From Eutreptiella sp. 'Long Island Sound 2002' (lineage: Eukaryota > Euglenozoa > Euglenophyceae > Eutreptiales > Eutreptiaceae): DNA of 64,000 nucleotides. The notes below the pieces were generated by a model, which was given only the letters and a program-made list of their open reading frames with translations, did no database searches and was not told where the DNA came from. The DNA is taken from contig CAXIWF010000071.1 in assembly GCA_964036045.1 (NCBI GenBank), positions 1-64,000 on the forward strand, given 5' to 3'. The translations under genes were made by a program, and so were the position numbers. Positions 11,901-23,300 of the stretch are shown here, piece by piece. Numbering within the stretch: the stretch's first letter is position 1; every line of letters begins with the position of its first letter.

Positions 11901-12640
11901 GGTGGGGAAAAGTGGGAAAAATTGGGACCAAGTGGGACCAGGTGGAAACAGGTGGGAAAACTGGGAAAAACTGGGACTAAGTGGGACCAAGTGGAAACAG
12001 GTGGGGAAAACTGGGAAAATTGGGACCAAGTGGGACCAAGTGGAAACACGTGGGGAAAACTGAGGAAAATTGGGACTAAGTGGGACCAAGTGGAAACAGG
12101 TGGGGAAAACTGGGAAAAATTGGGACCAAGTGGGACCAAGTGGAAACAGGTGGGGAAAACTGGGAAAAATCGGGACTGAGTGGGACCAAGTGGAAACAGG
12201 TGGGGAAAACTGGGAAAAATTGGGGCCAAGTGGGACCAGGTGGAAACAGGTGGGGAAAACTGGGGAAAATTGGGGCCAAGTGGGACCAGGTGGAAACAGG
12301 TGGGAAAACTGGGAAAAATTGGGACTAAGTGGGACCAAGTGGAAACAGGTGGGGAAAACTGGGAAAAATTGGGACTGAGTGGGACCAAGTGGAAACAGGG
12401 GGGGGGGAACTAGGAAAAATTGGGACAAGTGGGACCAAGTGGAAACAGGTGGGGAAAACTGGGAAAAATTGGGACCAAGTGGGACCAGGTGGAAACAGGT
12501 GGGAAAACTGGGAAAAATTGGGACTAAGTGGGACCAAGTCGAAACAAGTGGGGAAAACTGGGAAAAATTGGGACTAAGTGGGACCAAGTGGAAACAGGTG
12601 GGGAAAACTGGGAAAATTGGGACTAAGTGGGACCAAGTGG
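8985..12640 (+). repeat. Poly-G marked higher-order repeat, four copies
   Basis: The anchor is a long G-run followed by ACTAGG or AACTAGG. It lies at 9807-9817 (11 G), 10554-10564 (11 G), 11501-11511 (11 G) and 12398-12407 (10 G). Spacings are 747, 947 and 897 bp. Each unit repeats the same ordered variants: GTGGGGCGAAG, GACGAGG or GACCAGG, AACACGTGG, AATCGGGACTGAG and TTGGGGCCAAG. The second and third copies are almost the same over some 900 bp. Unit length changes by about 50, 150 or 200 bp, that is by whole monomers. Confidence 0.9.
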
Positions 12641-13719
12641 AAACGGGTGGGGAAAAGTTGGAAAAATTGGGACTCAGTTGGACCAAGTGGAAACAGGTGG
12701 GGAAAACTGGGAAAAATTGGGACTAAGTTGGACCAAGTGGAAACAGGTGGGGAAAACTGGGAAAAATTGGGACTAAGTTGGACCAAGTGGAAACAGGTGG
12801 GGAAAGCTGGGGAAAATTGGGACCAAGTGGGACCAAGTGGAAACAGGTGGGGAAAACTTGGAAAAATTGGGACTAAGTGGGGCGAAGTGGAAACAGGAGG
12901 GGAAAAGTGGGAAAAATTGGGACCAAGTGGGACCAGGTGGAAACAGGTGGGAAAACTTGGAAAAACTGGGACTAAGTGGGACCAAGTGGAAACAGGTGGG
13001 GAAAACTGGGAAAATTGGGATCAAGTGGGACCAAGTGGAAACACGTGGGGAAAACTGAGGAAAATTGGGACTAAGTGGGACCAAGTGGAAACAGGTGGGG
13101 AAAACTGGGAAAAATTGGGCCCAAGTTGGACCAGGTGGAAACAGGTGGGAAAATTGGGAAAAATTGCGACTAAGTGGGACCAAGTGGAAACAGGTGGGGA
13201 AAACTGGGAAAAATTGGGACTGAGTGGGACCAAGTGGAAACAGGTGGGGAAAACTGGGAAAATTGGGACTAAGTGGGACCAAGTGGAAACGGGTGGGGAA
13301 AACTTGGAAAAATTGGGACTAAGGTGGACCAAGTGGAAACAGGTGGGGAAAACTGGGAAAAATTGGGACTAAGTTGGACCAAGTGGAAACACGTGGGGAA
13401 AACTGAGGAAAATTGGGACTAAGTGGGACCAAGTGGAAACAGGTGGGGAAAACTGGGAAAAATTGGGCCCAAGTGGGACCAGGTGGAAACAGGTGGGAAA
13501 ACTGGGAAAAATTGGGACTAAGTGGGACCAAGTCGAAACAGGTGGGGAAAGCAGGGAAAAATTGCGACTAAGTGGGACCAAGTGGAAACAGGTGGGGAAA
13601 ACTGGGAAAAATTGGGACTGAGTGGGACCAAGTGGAAACACGTGGGGAAAGCTGGGAAAATTGGGACTAAGTGGGACCAAGTGGAAACGGGTGGGGAAAA
13701 CTTGGAAAAATTGGGACTA

Positions 13720-16700
13720 AGGTGGACCAAGTGGAAACAGGTGGGGAAAACTGGGAAAAATTGGGACTAAGTGGGACCAAGTGGAAACAGGTGGGGAAAA
13801 CTGGGAAAAATTGGGACTAAGTTGGACCAAGTGGAAACAGGTGGGGAAAGATGGGGAAAATTGGGACCAAGTGGGACCAAGTGGAAACAGGTGGGGAAAA
13901 CTGGGAAAAATTGGGACCAAGTGAGACCAGGTGGAAAGAGGTGGGAAAACTGGGAAAAATTGGGACTAAGTGGGACCAAGTGGAAACAGGTGGGGAAAAC
14001 TGGGAAAAATTGGGACTAAGTGGGACCAAGTGGAAACAGGTGGGGAAAAGTGGGAAAAATTGGGACCAAGTGGGACCAGGTGGAAACAGGTGGGAAAACT
14101 GGGGAAAATTGGGACTAAGTGGGACCAAGTGGAAACAGGTGGGGAAAACTGGGAAAAATTGGGACTGAGTGGGACCAAGTGGAAACAGGGGGGGAAAACT
14201 GGGAAAAATTGGGACGAAGTGGGACCAAGTGGAAACAGGTGGGGAAAAGTGGGAAAAATTGGGACCAAGTGGGACCAGGTGGAAACAGGTGGGGAAAACT
14301 GGGGAAAATTGGGACTGAGTGGGACCAAGTGGAAACAGGGGGGGAAAACTAGGAAAAATTGGGACTGAGTGGGACCAAGTGGAAACAGGTGGGGAAAACT
14401 GGGAAAAATTGGGACTAAGTTGGACCAAGTGGAAACAGGTGGGGAAAACTGGGAAAAATTGGGACCAAGTGGGACCAAGTGGAAACAGGTGGGGAAAATT
14501 GGGAAAAATTGGGACTAAGTGGGACCAGGTGGAAAGAGGTGGGAAAACTGGGGAAAATTGGGACCAAGTGGGACCAAGTGGAAACAGGTGGGGAAAACTT
14601 GGAAAAATTGGGACTAAGTTGGACCAAGTGGAAACAGGTGGGGAAAACTGGGAAAAATTGAGACTAAGTGGGGCGAAGTGGAAACGGGTGGGGAAAAGTG
14701 GGAAAAATTGGGACCAAGTGGGACCGAGTGGAAACAGGTGCGGAAAACTGGGAAAAATTGGGACTAAGTGGGACCAAGTGGAAACAGGTGGGGAAAACTG
14801 GGAAAAATTGGGACTAAGTGGGACCAAGTGGAAACAGGTGGGGAAAACTGCGAAAAATTGGGACTAAGTGGGACCAAGTGGAAACGAGTGGGGAAAACTT
14901 GGAAAAATTGGGACCCAGTTGGACCAAGTGGAAACAGGTGGGGAAAGCTGGGGAAAATTGGGACTAAGTTGGACCAAGTGGAAACAGGTGGGGAAAGCTG
15001 GGGAAAATTGGGACCAAGTGGGACCAAGTGGAAACAGGTGGGGAAAACTGGGAAAAATTGGGACTAAGTGGGGCGAAGTGGAAACAGGTGGGGAAAAGTG
15101 GGAAAATTTGGGACCAAGTGGGACCAAGTGGAAACAGGTGGGGGAAAATGGGAAAAATTGGGACCAAATGGGACCAAGTGGAAACAGGTGGGGAAAACTG
15201 GGAAAAATTGGGACTAAGTGGGACCAAGTGGAAACGGGTGGGGAAAATTGGGAGAAATTGGGACTAAGTGGGACCAAGTGGAAACAGGTGGGGAAATCTG
15301 GGAAAAATTGGGACTAAGTGGGACCAAGTGGAAACACGTGGGAAAAACGTGGAAAAAATGGGACTAAGTGGGACCAAGTGGAAACAGGTGGGGAAAACTG
15401 GGAAAAATTGGGACCAAGTGGGACCAAGTGGAAGCAGGTGGGGAAACCTGGGAAAAATTGGGACTAAGTGGGACCAAGGGCAAAAAGGTGGGGAAAACTG
15501 GGAAAAATTGGGACTAAGTGGGACCAAGTGGAAACAGGTGGGGAAAGCTGGGGAAAATTGGGACCAAGTGGGACCAAGTGGAAACAGGTGGGGAAAATTG
15601 GGAAAAATTGGGACTAAGTGGGGCGAAGTGGAAACAGGTGGGGAAAAGTGGGAAAAATTGGGACCAAGTGGGACCAAGTGGAAACGGGTGGGGAAAACTT
15701 GGAAAAATTGGGACTAAGTGGGACCAAGTGGAAACAGGTGGGGAAAGCTGGGAAAAATTGGGACTGAGTGGGACCAAGTGGAAACAGGTGGGGAAAACTG
15801 GGAAAAATTGGGGCTAAGTTGGACCAAGTGGAAACAGGTGGGGAAAACTGGGAAAAATTGGGACTAAGTTGGACCAAGTGGAAACAGGTGGGGAAAGATG
15901 GGGAAAATTGGGACCAAGTGGGACCAAGTGGAAACAGGTGGGGAAAACTGGGAAAAATTGGGACCAAGTGGGACCAAGTGGAAACAGGTGGGGCAAGCCG
16001 GGAAAAATTGGGACTAAGTGGGACCAAGTGGAAACAGGTGGGGAAAACTGGGAAAAATTGGGACTAAGTGGGACCAAGTGGAAACAGGTGGGGAAAGCTG
16101 GGAAAAATTGGGACTGAGTGGGACCAAGTGGAAACAGGTGGGGAAAACTGGGAAAAATTGGGACTAAGTTGGACCAAGTGGAAACAGGTGGGGAAAGCTG
16201 GGAAAAATTGGGACTAAGTTGGACCAAGTGGAAACAGGTGGGGAAAGATGGGGAAAATTGGGACCAAGTGGGACCAAGTGGAAACAGGTGGGGAAAACTG
16301 GGAAAAATTGGGACCAAGTGAGACCAGGTGGAAAGAGGTTGGAAAACTGGGAAAAATTGGGACTAAGTGGGACCAAGTGGAAACAGGTGGGGAAAACTGG
16401 GAAAAATTGGGACTAAGTGGGACCAAGTGGAAACAGGTGGGGAAAAGTGGGAAAAATTGGGACCAAGTGGGACCAGGTGGAAACAGGTGGGAAAACTGGG
16501 GAAAATTGGGACTAAGTGGGACCAAGTGGAAACAGGTGGGGAAAACTGGGAAAAATTGGGACTGAGTGGGACCAAGTGGAAACAGGTGGTGAAAACTGGG
16601 AAAAATTGGGACTAAGTGGGACCAAGTGGAAACAGGTGGGGAAAAGTGGGAAAAATTGGGGCCAAGTGGGACCAGGTGGAAACAGGTGGGAAAACTGGGG

Positions 16701-17280
16701 AAAATTGGGACTAAGTGGGACCAAGTGGAAACAGGTGGGGAAAACTGGGAAAAATTGGGACTGAGTGGGACCAAGTGGAAGCACGTGGGGAAAACTAGGG
16801 AAAATTGGGACTAAGTGGGACCAAGTCGAAACAGGTGGGGAAAACTGGGAAAAATTGGGACTAACTTGGACCAAGTGGAAACAGGTTGGGAAAACTGGGG
16901 AAAATTGGGACTAAGTGGGACCAAGTGGAAACAGGCGGGGAAAAGTGGGAAAAATTGGGACTAAGTTGGACCAAGTGGAAACAGGTGCGGAAAACTGAGT
17001 AAAATTGGGACTAAGCGGGACCAAGCGGAAACAGGTGGGGAAAACTGGGAAAAATTGGGACTAAGTGGGACCAAGTGGAAACAGGTTTGGAATACTGGGA
17101 AAAATTGGGACTAAGTGGGACCAAGTGGAAACAGGTGGGGAAAACTGGGAAAGATTCGGACTAGCTGGGACCAAGTGGAAACAGGTGGGGAAAACTGGGG
17201 AAAATTGGGACCAAGTGGGACCAAGTTAAAACAGGTGGGGAAAGCCGGGAAAAATTGGGACTAAGTTGGACCAAGTCGAA
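13720..17280 (+). repeat. 3.5-kb inverted duplication, left arm
   Basis: Pairs with about 26.6-30.26 kb. Over roughly 14.42-17.2 kb matching coordinates add up to 43882 with no net length change. Left of about 14.36 kb the sum is 43980, so the right arm has about two extra monomers near 29.5-29.6 kb. Diagnostic variants include the GATTCGGACTAGCTGGG block near 17.16 kb, ACACGTGGGAAAAACG (15.34 kb) and GGGCAAAAAGG (15.48 kb). Confidence 0.92.
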
Positions 17281-17734
17281 ATAGGTGGGGAAAACTGGGA
17301 AAAATTGGGACAAATTGGGACCACGTGGAAACAGGTGGGGAAAACTTGGGAAAATTGGGACTAAGTGGGACCAAGTGGAAACAGGTGGGGAAAACTGGGA
17401 AAAATTGCTACAAGTGGGACCAAGTGGAAACAGGTGGGGAAAGCTGGGGAAAATTGGGACCAAGTTGGACCAAGTGGAAACAGGTGGGGAAAACTGGGAA
17501 AAATTGCTACAAGTGGGACCAAGTGGAAACAGGTGGGGAAACTGGGGAAAATTGGGACTAAGTGGGACCAAGTGGAAACAGGTGGGGACAAGTCCGAAAA
17601 TTTGGGACTAAGTGGCACCAAGTGGAAACAGGTGGGGGAAGCTGGGAAAAATTGGGACTAAGTGGGACCAAGTGGAAACAGGTGGGGAAAATTGGGAAAA
17701 ATTGGGACCAAGTGGGACCAAGTGGAAACAGGTG

Positions 17735-19796
17735 GGAAAACTGGGAAGCATTGGGACTAAGTGGGACCAAGTGGAAACAGGTGGGGAAAACTGGGAAACA
17801 TTGGGACTAAGTGGGACCAAGTGGAAACAGGTGGGGATAACTGGGAAAAATTGGGACGAAGTGGGACCAAGTGGAAACAGGCGGGGAAAAGTGGGTAAAA
17901 TTGGGACCAAATGGGACCAAGTGTAAAGAGGTGGGGAAAACTGGGGAAAATTGGGACCAAGTGGGACCAAGGGGAAGCACGTGGGGAAAACTGGGAAAAA
18001 TTGGGACTAAGTGGGACCAAGTCGAAACAGGTGGGGAAAACTGGGAAAAATTGGGACTAACTTGGACCAAGTGGAAACAGGTGGGGAAAACTGGGAAAAT
18101 TTGGGACTAAGTGGCACCAAGTTGAAACAGGTGGGAAAAGCTGGGAAAAATTGGGACTAAGTTGGACCAAGTCGAAATAGGTGGGGAAAACTGGGAAAAA
18201 TTGGGACTAAGTGGGACCAAGTGGAAACAGGTGGGGAAAACTAGGAAAAATTGGGACCAAGTGGGACCAAGTGGAAACAGGTGGGCAAAACTGGGAAAAA
18301 TTGGGACTAAGTGGCACCAAGTGGCAACAGGTGGGGAGAACTGGGAAAAACTGAGACTAAGTGGGACCAAGTGGAAACAGGTGGGGAAAGCTGGGAAAAA
18401 TTCGGACTAAGTGGGACCAAGTGGAAACAGGTGGGGAAAACTGGGAAAAACTGAGACTAAGTGGGACCAAGTGGAAACAGGTGGGGAAAACTGGGAAAAA
18501 TTGGGACTAAGTGGGACCAAGTGGAAACAGGTGGGGAAAACTGGGAAAAATTCGGACTAAGTGGGACCAAGTGGAAACAGGTGGGGAAAACTGGGAAAAA
18601 TTGGGACCAAGTGGGACCAAGTGGAAACAGGTGGGAAAAACTGGGAAAAATTCGGACTAAGTGGGACCAAGTCGAAACAGGTGGGGAAAACTGGGAAAAA
18701 TTGGGACTAACTTGGACCAAGTGGAAACAGGTGGGGAAAACTGGGAAAATTTGGGACTAAGTGGCACCAAGTTGAAACAGGTGGGAAAAGCTGGGAAAAA
18801 TTGGGACTAAGTTGGACCAAGTCGAAATAGGTGGGGAAAACTGGGAAAAATTGGGACTAAGTGGGACCAAGTGGAAACAGGTGGGGAAAACTAGGAAAAA
18901 TTGGGACCAAGTGGGACCAAGTGGAAACAGGTGGGCAAAACTGGGAAAAATTGGGACTAAGTGGCACCAAGTGGCAACAGGTGGGGAGAACTGGGAAAAA
19001 CTGAGACTAAGTGGGACCAAGTGGAAACAGGTGGGGAAAGCTGGGAAAAATTCGGACTAAGTGGGACCAAGTGGAAACAGGTGGGGAAAACTGGGAAAAA
19101 CTGAGACTAAGTGGGACCAAGTGGAAACAGGTGGGGAAAACTGGGAAAAATTGGGACTAAGTGGGACCAAGTGGAAACAGGTGGGGAAAACTGGGAAAAA
19201 TTCGGACTAAGTGGGACCAAGTGGAAACAGGTGGGGAAAACTGGGAAAAATTGGGACCAAGTGGGACCAAGTGGAAACAGGTGGGAAAAACTGGGAAAAA
19301 TTCGGACTAAGTGGGACCAAGTGGAAACAGGTGGGGAAAACTGGGAAAAACTGAGACTAAGTGGGACCAAGTGGAAACAGGTGGGGAAAACTGGGAAAAA
19401 TTGGGACCAAGTGGGACCAAGTGGAAACAGGTGGGGAAAATTGGGAAAAAATCGGACTAAGTGGGACCAAGTGGAAACAGGTGGGGAAAACTGGGAAAAT
19501 TTGGGACTAAGTGGCACCAAGTGGAAACAGGTGGGGAAAACTGGGAAAAACTGAGACTAAGTGGGACCAAGTGGAAAAAGGTGGGGAAAAATGGGGAAAA
19601 TTGGGACTAAGTTGGACCAAGTGGAAACAGGTGGGGAAAACTGGGAAAAATTGGGACAAGTGGGACTAAGTGGAAACAGGTGGGAAAACTGGGAAAAATT
19701 GGGACTAAGTGGCACCAAGTGGAAACAGGTGGGGAAAACTGGCAAAAATTGGGACCCAGTGGGACCAAGTGGAAACAGGTGGGAAAACTGGGAAAC
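17735..19796 (+). repeat. Segment duplicated at 24.16-25.41 kb
   Basis: Ordered variants (GGGAAGCATT, CGAAGTGGG, GGCGGGGAAAAGTGGGT, AAGGGGAAGCACG, GGCACCAAGTTG) match 24.16-24.9 kb at an offset of 6415 bp. The last 240 bp before the junction match at an offset of 5615 bp. Both copies end in the same junction sequence. At 24.15 kb the copy joins its neighbour inside a monomer (TTGGGAAGACTGGGAAGC), a visible recombination scar. Confidence 0.88.
18011..19310 (+). repeat. 650-bp (13-monomer) tandem duplication
   Basis: CTTGGACCAA lies at 18061 and 18711, and variants ATAGGTGGGG, GTGGCAACAGG and AACTGAGACT repeat in order at 650 bp. The unit is exactly 13 x 50 bp. The copy in domain IV carries a single unit, with a further 150 bp missing. 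Confidence 0.92.
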
Positions 19797-19803
19797 ATTC
19801 CCA
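19789..19803. other. Orientation switch, G-rich to C-rich (first copy)
   Basis: The 15 bp TGGGAAACATTCCCA holds an exact 6-bp inverted repeat around ACA. The wider palindrome pairs bases up to 19795 with bases from 19817 across a 21-nt spacer. No foreign DNA is present. Confidence 0.9.
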
Positions 19804-20360
19804 CTTAGTCCCAATTTTTCCCAGTTTTCCCCACCTGTTTCCACTTGGTCCCAGTTAGTCCCAATTTTTCCCAGTTTCCCCCACCTGTTTCCACTTGGTC
19901 CCACTTAGTCCCAATTTTTCCCAGTTTTCCCCACCTGTTTCCACTTGGTCCCACTTCGTCCCAATTTTTCCCAGTTTTTCCCACCTGTTTCCACTTGGTC
20001 CCACTTAGTCCCAATGTTACCCGGTTTTCCCACCTATTTCCACTTGGTCCAACTTAGTCCCAATTTTCCCCAGTTTTCCCACCTGTTGCCACTTGGGCCC
20101 ACTGAGTCCCAATTTTTCTTATTTTTCCCCACCTGTTTCCACTTGGTCCCACTTAGTCCCAATTTTTCCCAGTTTTCCCCACATGTTTCCACTTGGTCCC
20201 ACTTAGTCCCCATTTTTCCCAGTTTTCCCCAACTGTTTCCACTTGGTCCCACTTAGTCCCAATTTTTCCCAGTTTTCACAACCTGTTTCCACTTGGTCCC
20301 ACTGCGTCCCAATTTTCCCCAGTTTTCCCCACCTGTTTCCACTTGGTCCCACTTAGTCCC
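19797..20360 (-). repeat. Satellite domain III, short C-rich island
   Basis: A stretch of about 564 bp (11-12 monomers) where the C-rich strand returns, between two G-rich domains. The left edge lies in TGGGAAACATTCCCA. The right edge is a palindrome with a 13-nt loop. Its first monomers share the CCCAGTTAG variant with the similar CCCAGCTAG just after the 25.4-kb junction, which suggests common descent. Contains no gene. Confidence 0.93.
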
Positions 20361-20390
20361 ACCAAGTGGAAACAGGTGGGGAAAACTGGG
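20318..20390. other. Orientation switch C-rich to G-rich with 30-bp perfect palindrome arms
   Basis: Bases 20318-20347 are the exact reverse complement of 20361-20390, separated by the 13 bp CCCACTTAGTCCC. Beyond 30 bp the arms continue with scattered mismatches because both sides are satellite. A single strand could fold into a long hairpin. Confidence 0.92.
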
Positions 20391-23300
20391 AAATATTGGG
20401 ACCAAGTGGGACCAAGTGGAAACAGGTGGGGAAAACTGGGAAAAATTGGGACTAAGTGGGACCAAGTGGAAACAGGTGGGGAAAACTGGGAAAAATTGGG
20501 ACTAAGTGGGACCAAGTGGAAACAGGTGGGGAAAAGTAGGAGCAATTGGGACTAAGTGGGACCAAGGGGAAACACGCGGGGAAAAGTGGGAAAAATTGGG
20601 ACCAAGTGGGACCAAGTGGAAACAGGTGGGGAAAACTGGGGAAAATTGGGGCTAAGTTGGACCAAGTGGAAACAGGTGGGGAAAACTGGGGAAAATTGGG
20701 ACTAAGTGGGACCAAGTGGAAACTCGCGGGGGAAAGTGGGAAAAATTGGGACCAAGTGGGACCAAGTGGAAACAGGTGGGGAAAACTGGGGAAATGTGGG
20801 ACCAAGTGGGACCAAGTGGAAACAGGTGGGGAAAACTGGGAAAAATTGGGACTAACTTGGACCAAGTGGAAACATGTGGGAAAACTGGGGAAAATTGGGA
20901 CTAAGTGGGACCAAGTGGAAATAGGCGGGGAAAAGTGGGAAAAATTGGGACTAAGCGGGACCAAGTGGAAAAAGGTGGGGAAAACTGGGGAAAATTGGGA
21001 CTAAGTGGGACCAAGTGGAAACAGGTTTGGAATACTGGGAAAAATTGGGACTAAGTGGGACCAAGTGGCACCAGGTGGGGAAAACTGGGGAAAATTGGGA
21101 CTAAGTGGGACCAAGTGGAAACAGGTGTGGAAAACTGAGAAAAATCGGGACGAAGTGGGACCAAGTAGAAACAGGTGGGGAAAACTGGGAAAGATTCGGA
21201 CTAGGTGGGACCCAGTGGTAACAGGTGGGGAAAACTGGGGAAAATCGGGACCAAGTGGGACCAAGTGGAAACAGGTGGGGAAAACTGGGGGAAATTGGGA
21301 CTAAGTTGGACCAAGTGGAAACAGGTGGGGAAAACTGGGAAAAATTGGGACTAAGTGGGACCAAGTTGAAACAGGTGGGGGAAACTGGGAAAAATTGGGA
21401 CTTAAGTTGGACCAAGTCGAAAAAGGTGGGGAAGACTGGGAAAAATTGGGACTAAGTGGGACCAAGTGGAAACAGGTGGGGAAGACTGGGAAAATTTGGG
21501 ACAAAGTGGGACCAAGTGGAAACAGGTGGGGAAAACTGGGAAAAATTGGGACTAAGTGGGACCAAGTGGAAACAGGTGGGGAAAACTGGGGGAAATTGGG
21601 ACTAAGTTGGAAACAAGTGGAAACAGGTGGGGAAAACTGGGGAAAATTGGGACTAAGTGGGACCAAGTGGAAACAGGCGGGGAAAAGTGGGGAAAATTGG
21701 GACTAAGCGGGACCAAGTGGAAACAGGTGGGGAAAACTGGGGAAAATTGGGACTAAGTGGGACCAAGAGGAAACAGGTGGGGAAAACTAGGGAAAATTGG
21801 GACTAAGTGGGACCAAGTGGCGACAGGTGGGGAAAACTGGGGAACATTGGGACCAAGTGGGACCAAGTGGAAACAGGTGGGGAAAACTGGGGAAAATTGG
21901 GACTAAGTGGGACCAAGTGGCGACAGGTGGGGAAAGCTGGGAAAAATTGGGACCAAGTGGGACCAAGTGGAAACAAGTGGGGAAAGCTGGGAAAAATTGG
22001 GACTAAGTGGGACCAAGTGGAAACAGGTGGGGAAAACTGGGAAAAATTGGGACCAAGTGGGACCAAGTGGAAACAGGTGGGGAAAACTGGGAAAAATTGG
22101 GACTAAGTGGGACCAAGTGGAAACAGGTGGGGAAAACTGAGAAAAATTGGGACTAAGTGGGACCAAGTGGAAACAGGTGGGGAAAATTGGGAAAAGTTGG
22201 GACTAAGTGGGACCAAGTGGATAGGTGTGGGGAAAGCTGAGAAAAATTGGGACTAAGTGGGACCAAGTGGAAACAGCTGGGGAAAACTGGGGAAAATTGG
22301 GACTAAGTGGGACCAAGTGGAAACAGGTGGGGGAAGCTGGGAAAAATTGGGACTGAGTGGGACCAAGTGGAAACAGGTGGGGAAAACTTGGGAAAATTGG
22401 GACTAAGTGGGACCAAGTGGAAACAGGTGGGGAAAACTGGGAAAAATTGGGACTAAGTGGAACCAAGTGGAAACAGGTGGGGAAAACTGGGAAAAATTGG
22501 GACTAAGTGGCACCAAGTGGCGACAGGTGGGGAAAACTGGGGAATATTGGGACCAAGTGGGACCAAGTGGAAACAGGTGGGGAAAACTGGGGAAAATTGG
22601 GACTAAGTGGGACCAAGTGGCGACATGTGGGGAAAACTGGGGAACATTGGGACCAAGTGGGACCAAGTGGAAACAGGTGGGGAAAACTGGGGAAACGTGG
22701 GACCAAGTGGGACCAAGTGGAAACAGGTGGGGAAAACTGGGAAAAATTGGGACTAAGTGGGACCAAGTCGAAACAGGTGGGGAAAACTGGGAAAAATTGG
22801 GACTAACTTGGACCAAGTGCAAACAGGCGGGGAAAACTGGGGAAAATTGGGACTAAGTGGGACCAAGTGGAAACAGGTTTGGAATACTGGGAAGAATTGG
22901 GACTAAGTGGGACCAAGTGGCAACAGGTGGGGAAAACTGGGAAAAATTGGGACTAAGTGGGACCAAGTGGAAAAAGGTGTGGAAGACTGAGAAAAATTGG
23001 GACTAAGTGGGACCAAGTGGAAACAGGTGGGGAAAACTGGGAAAGATTCGGACTAGGTGGGACCAAGTGGGAAAAGGTGGTCAAAACAGGCAAAAATTGG
23101 GACTGACTTGGACCAAGTGGAAACACGTGGGGAAAACTGGGGAAAATTGGGACTATGTGGGACCGAGTGGAAACAGGTGGGGAAAACTAGGAAAGTTTGG
23201 GACAAAGTGGGACCAAGTGGAAACAGGTGGGGAAAACTGGGGAAAATTGGTACTAAGTGGGACCAAGTTGAAACAGGTGGGGAAAACTGGGAAAAATTGG

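Larger units (their letters stand above)
6541..19796 (+). repeat. Satellite domain II, G-rich strand given
   Basis: About 265 monomers in the opposite orientation to domain I. It carries four poly-G marked higher-order units (9.0-12.6 kb), the left arm of the 3.5-kb inverted duplication (13.72-17.28 kb) and a 650-bp tandem duplication (18.0-19.3 kb). Monomers shortened to 49 bp by loss of one G (AGGTGGGAAAACT instead of AGGTGGGGAAAACT) are common from 8.9 kb on. Contains no gene. Confidence 0.95.

Noticed and set aside
19797-20360. Inserted mobile element at the C-rich island
   Set aside because: Every base of the island fits the satellite monomer; no terminal repeats, target-site duplication or coding sequence.
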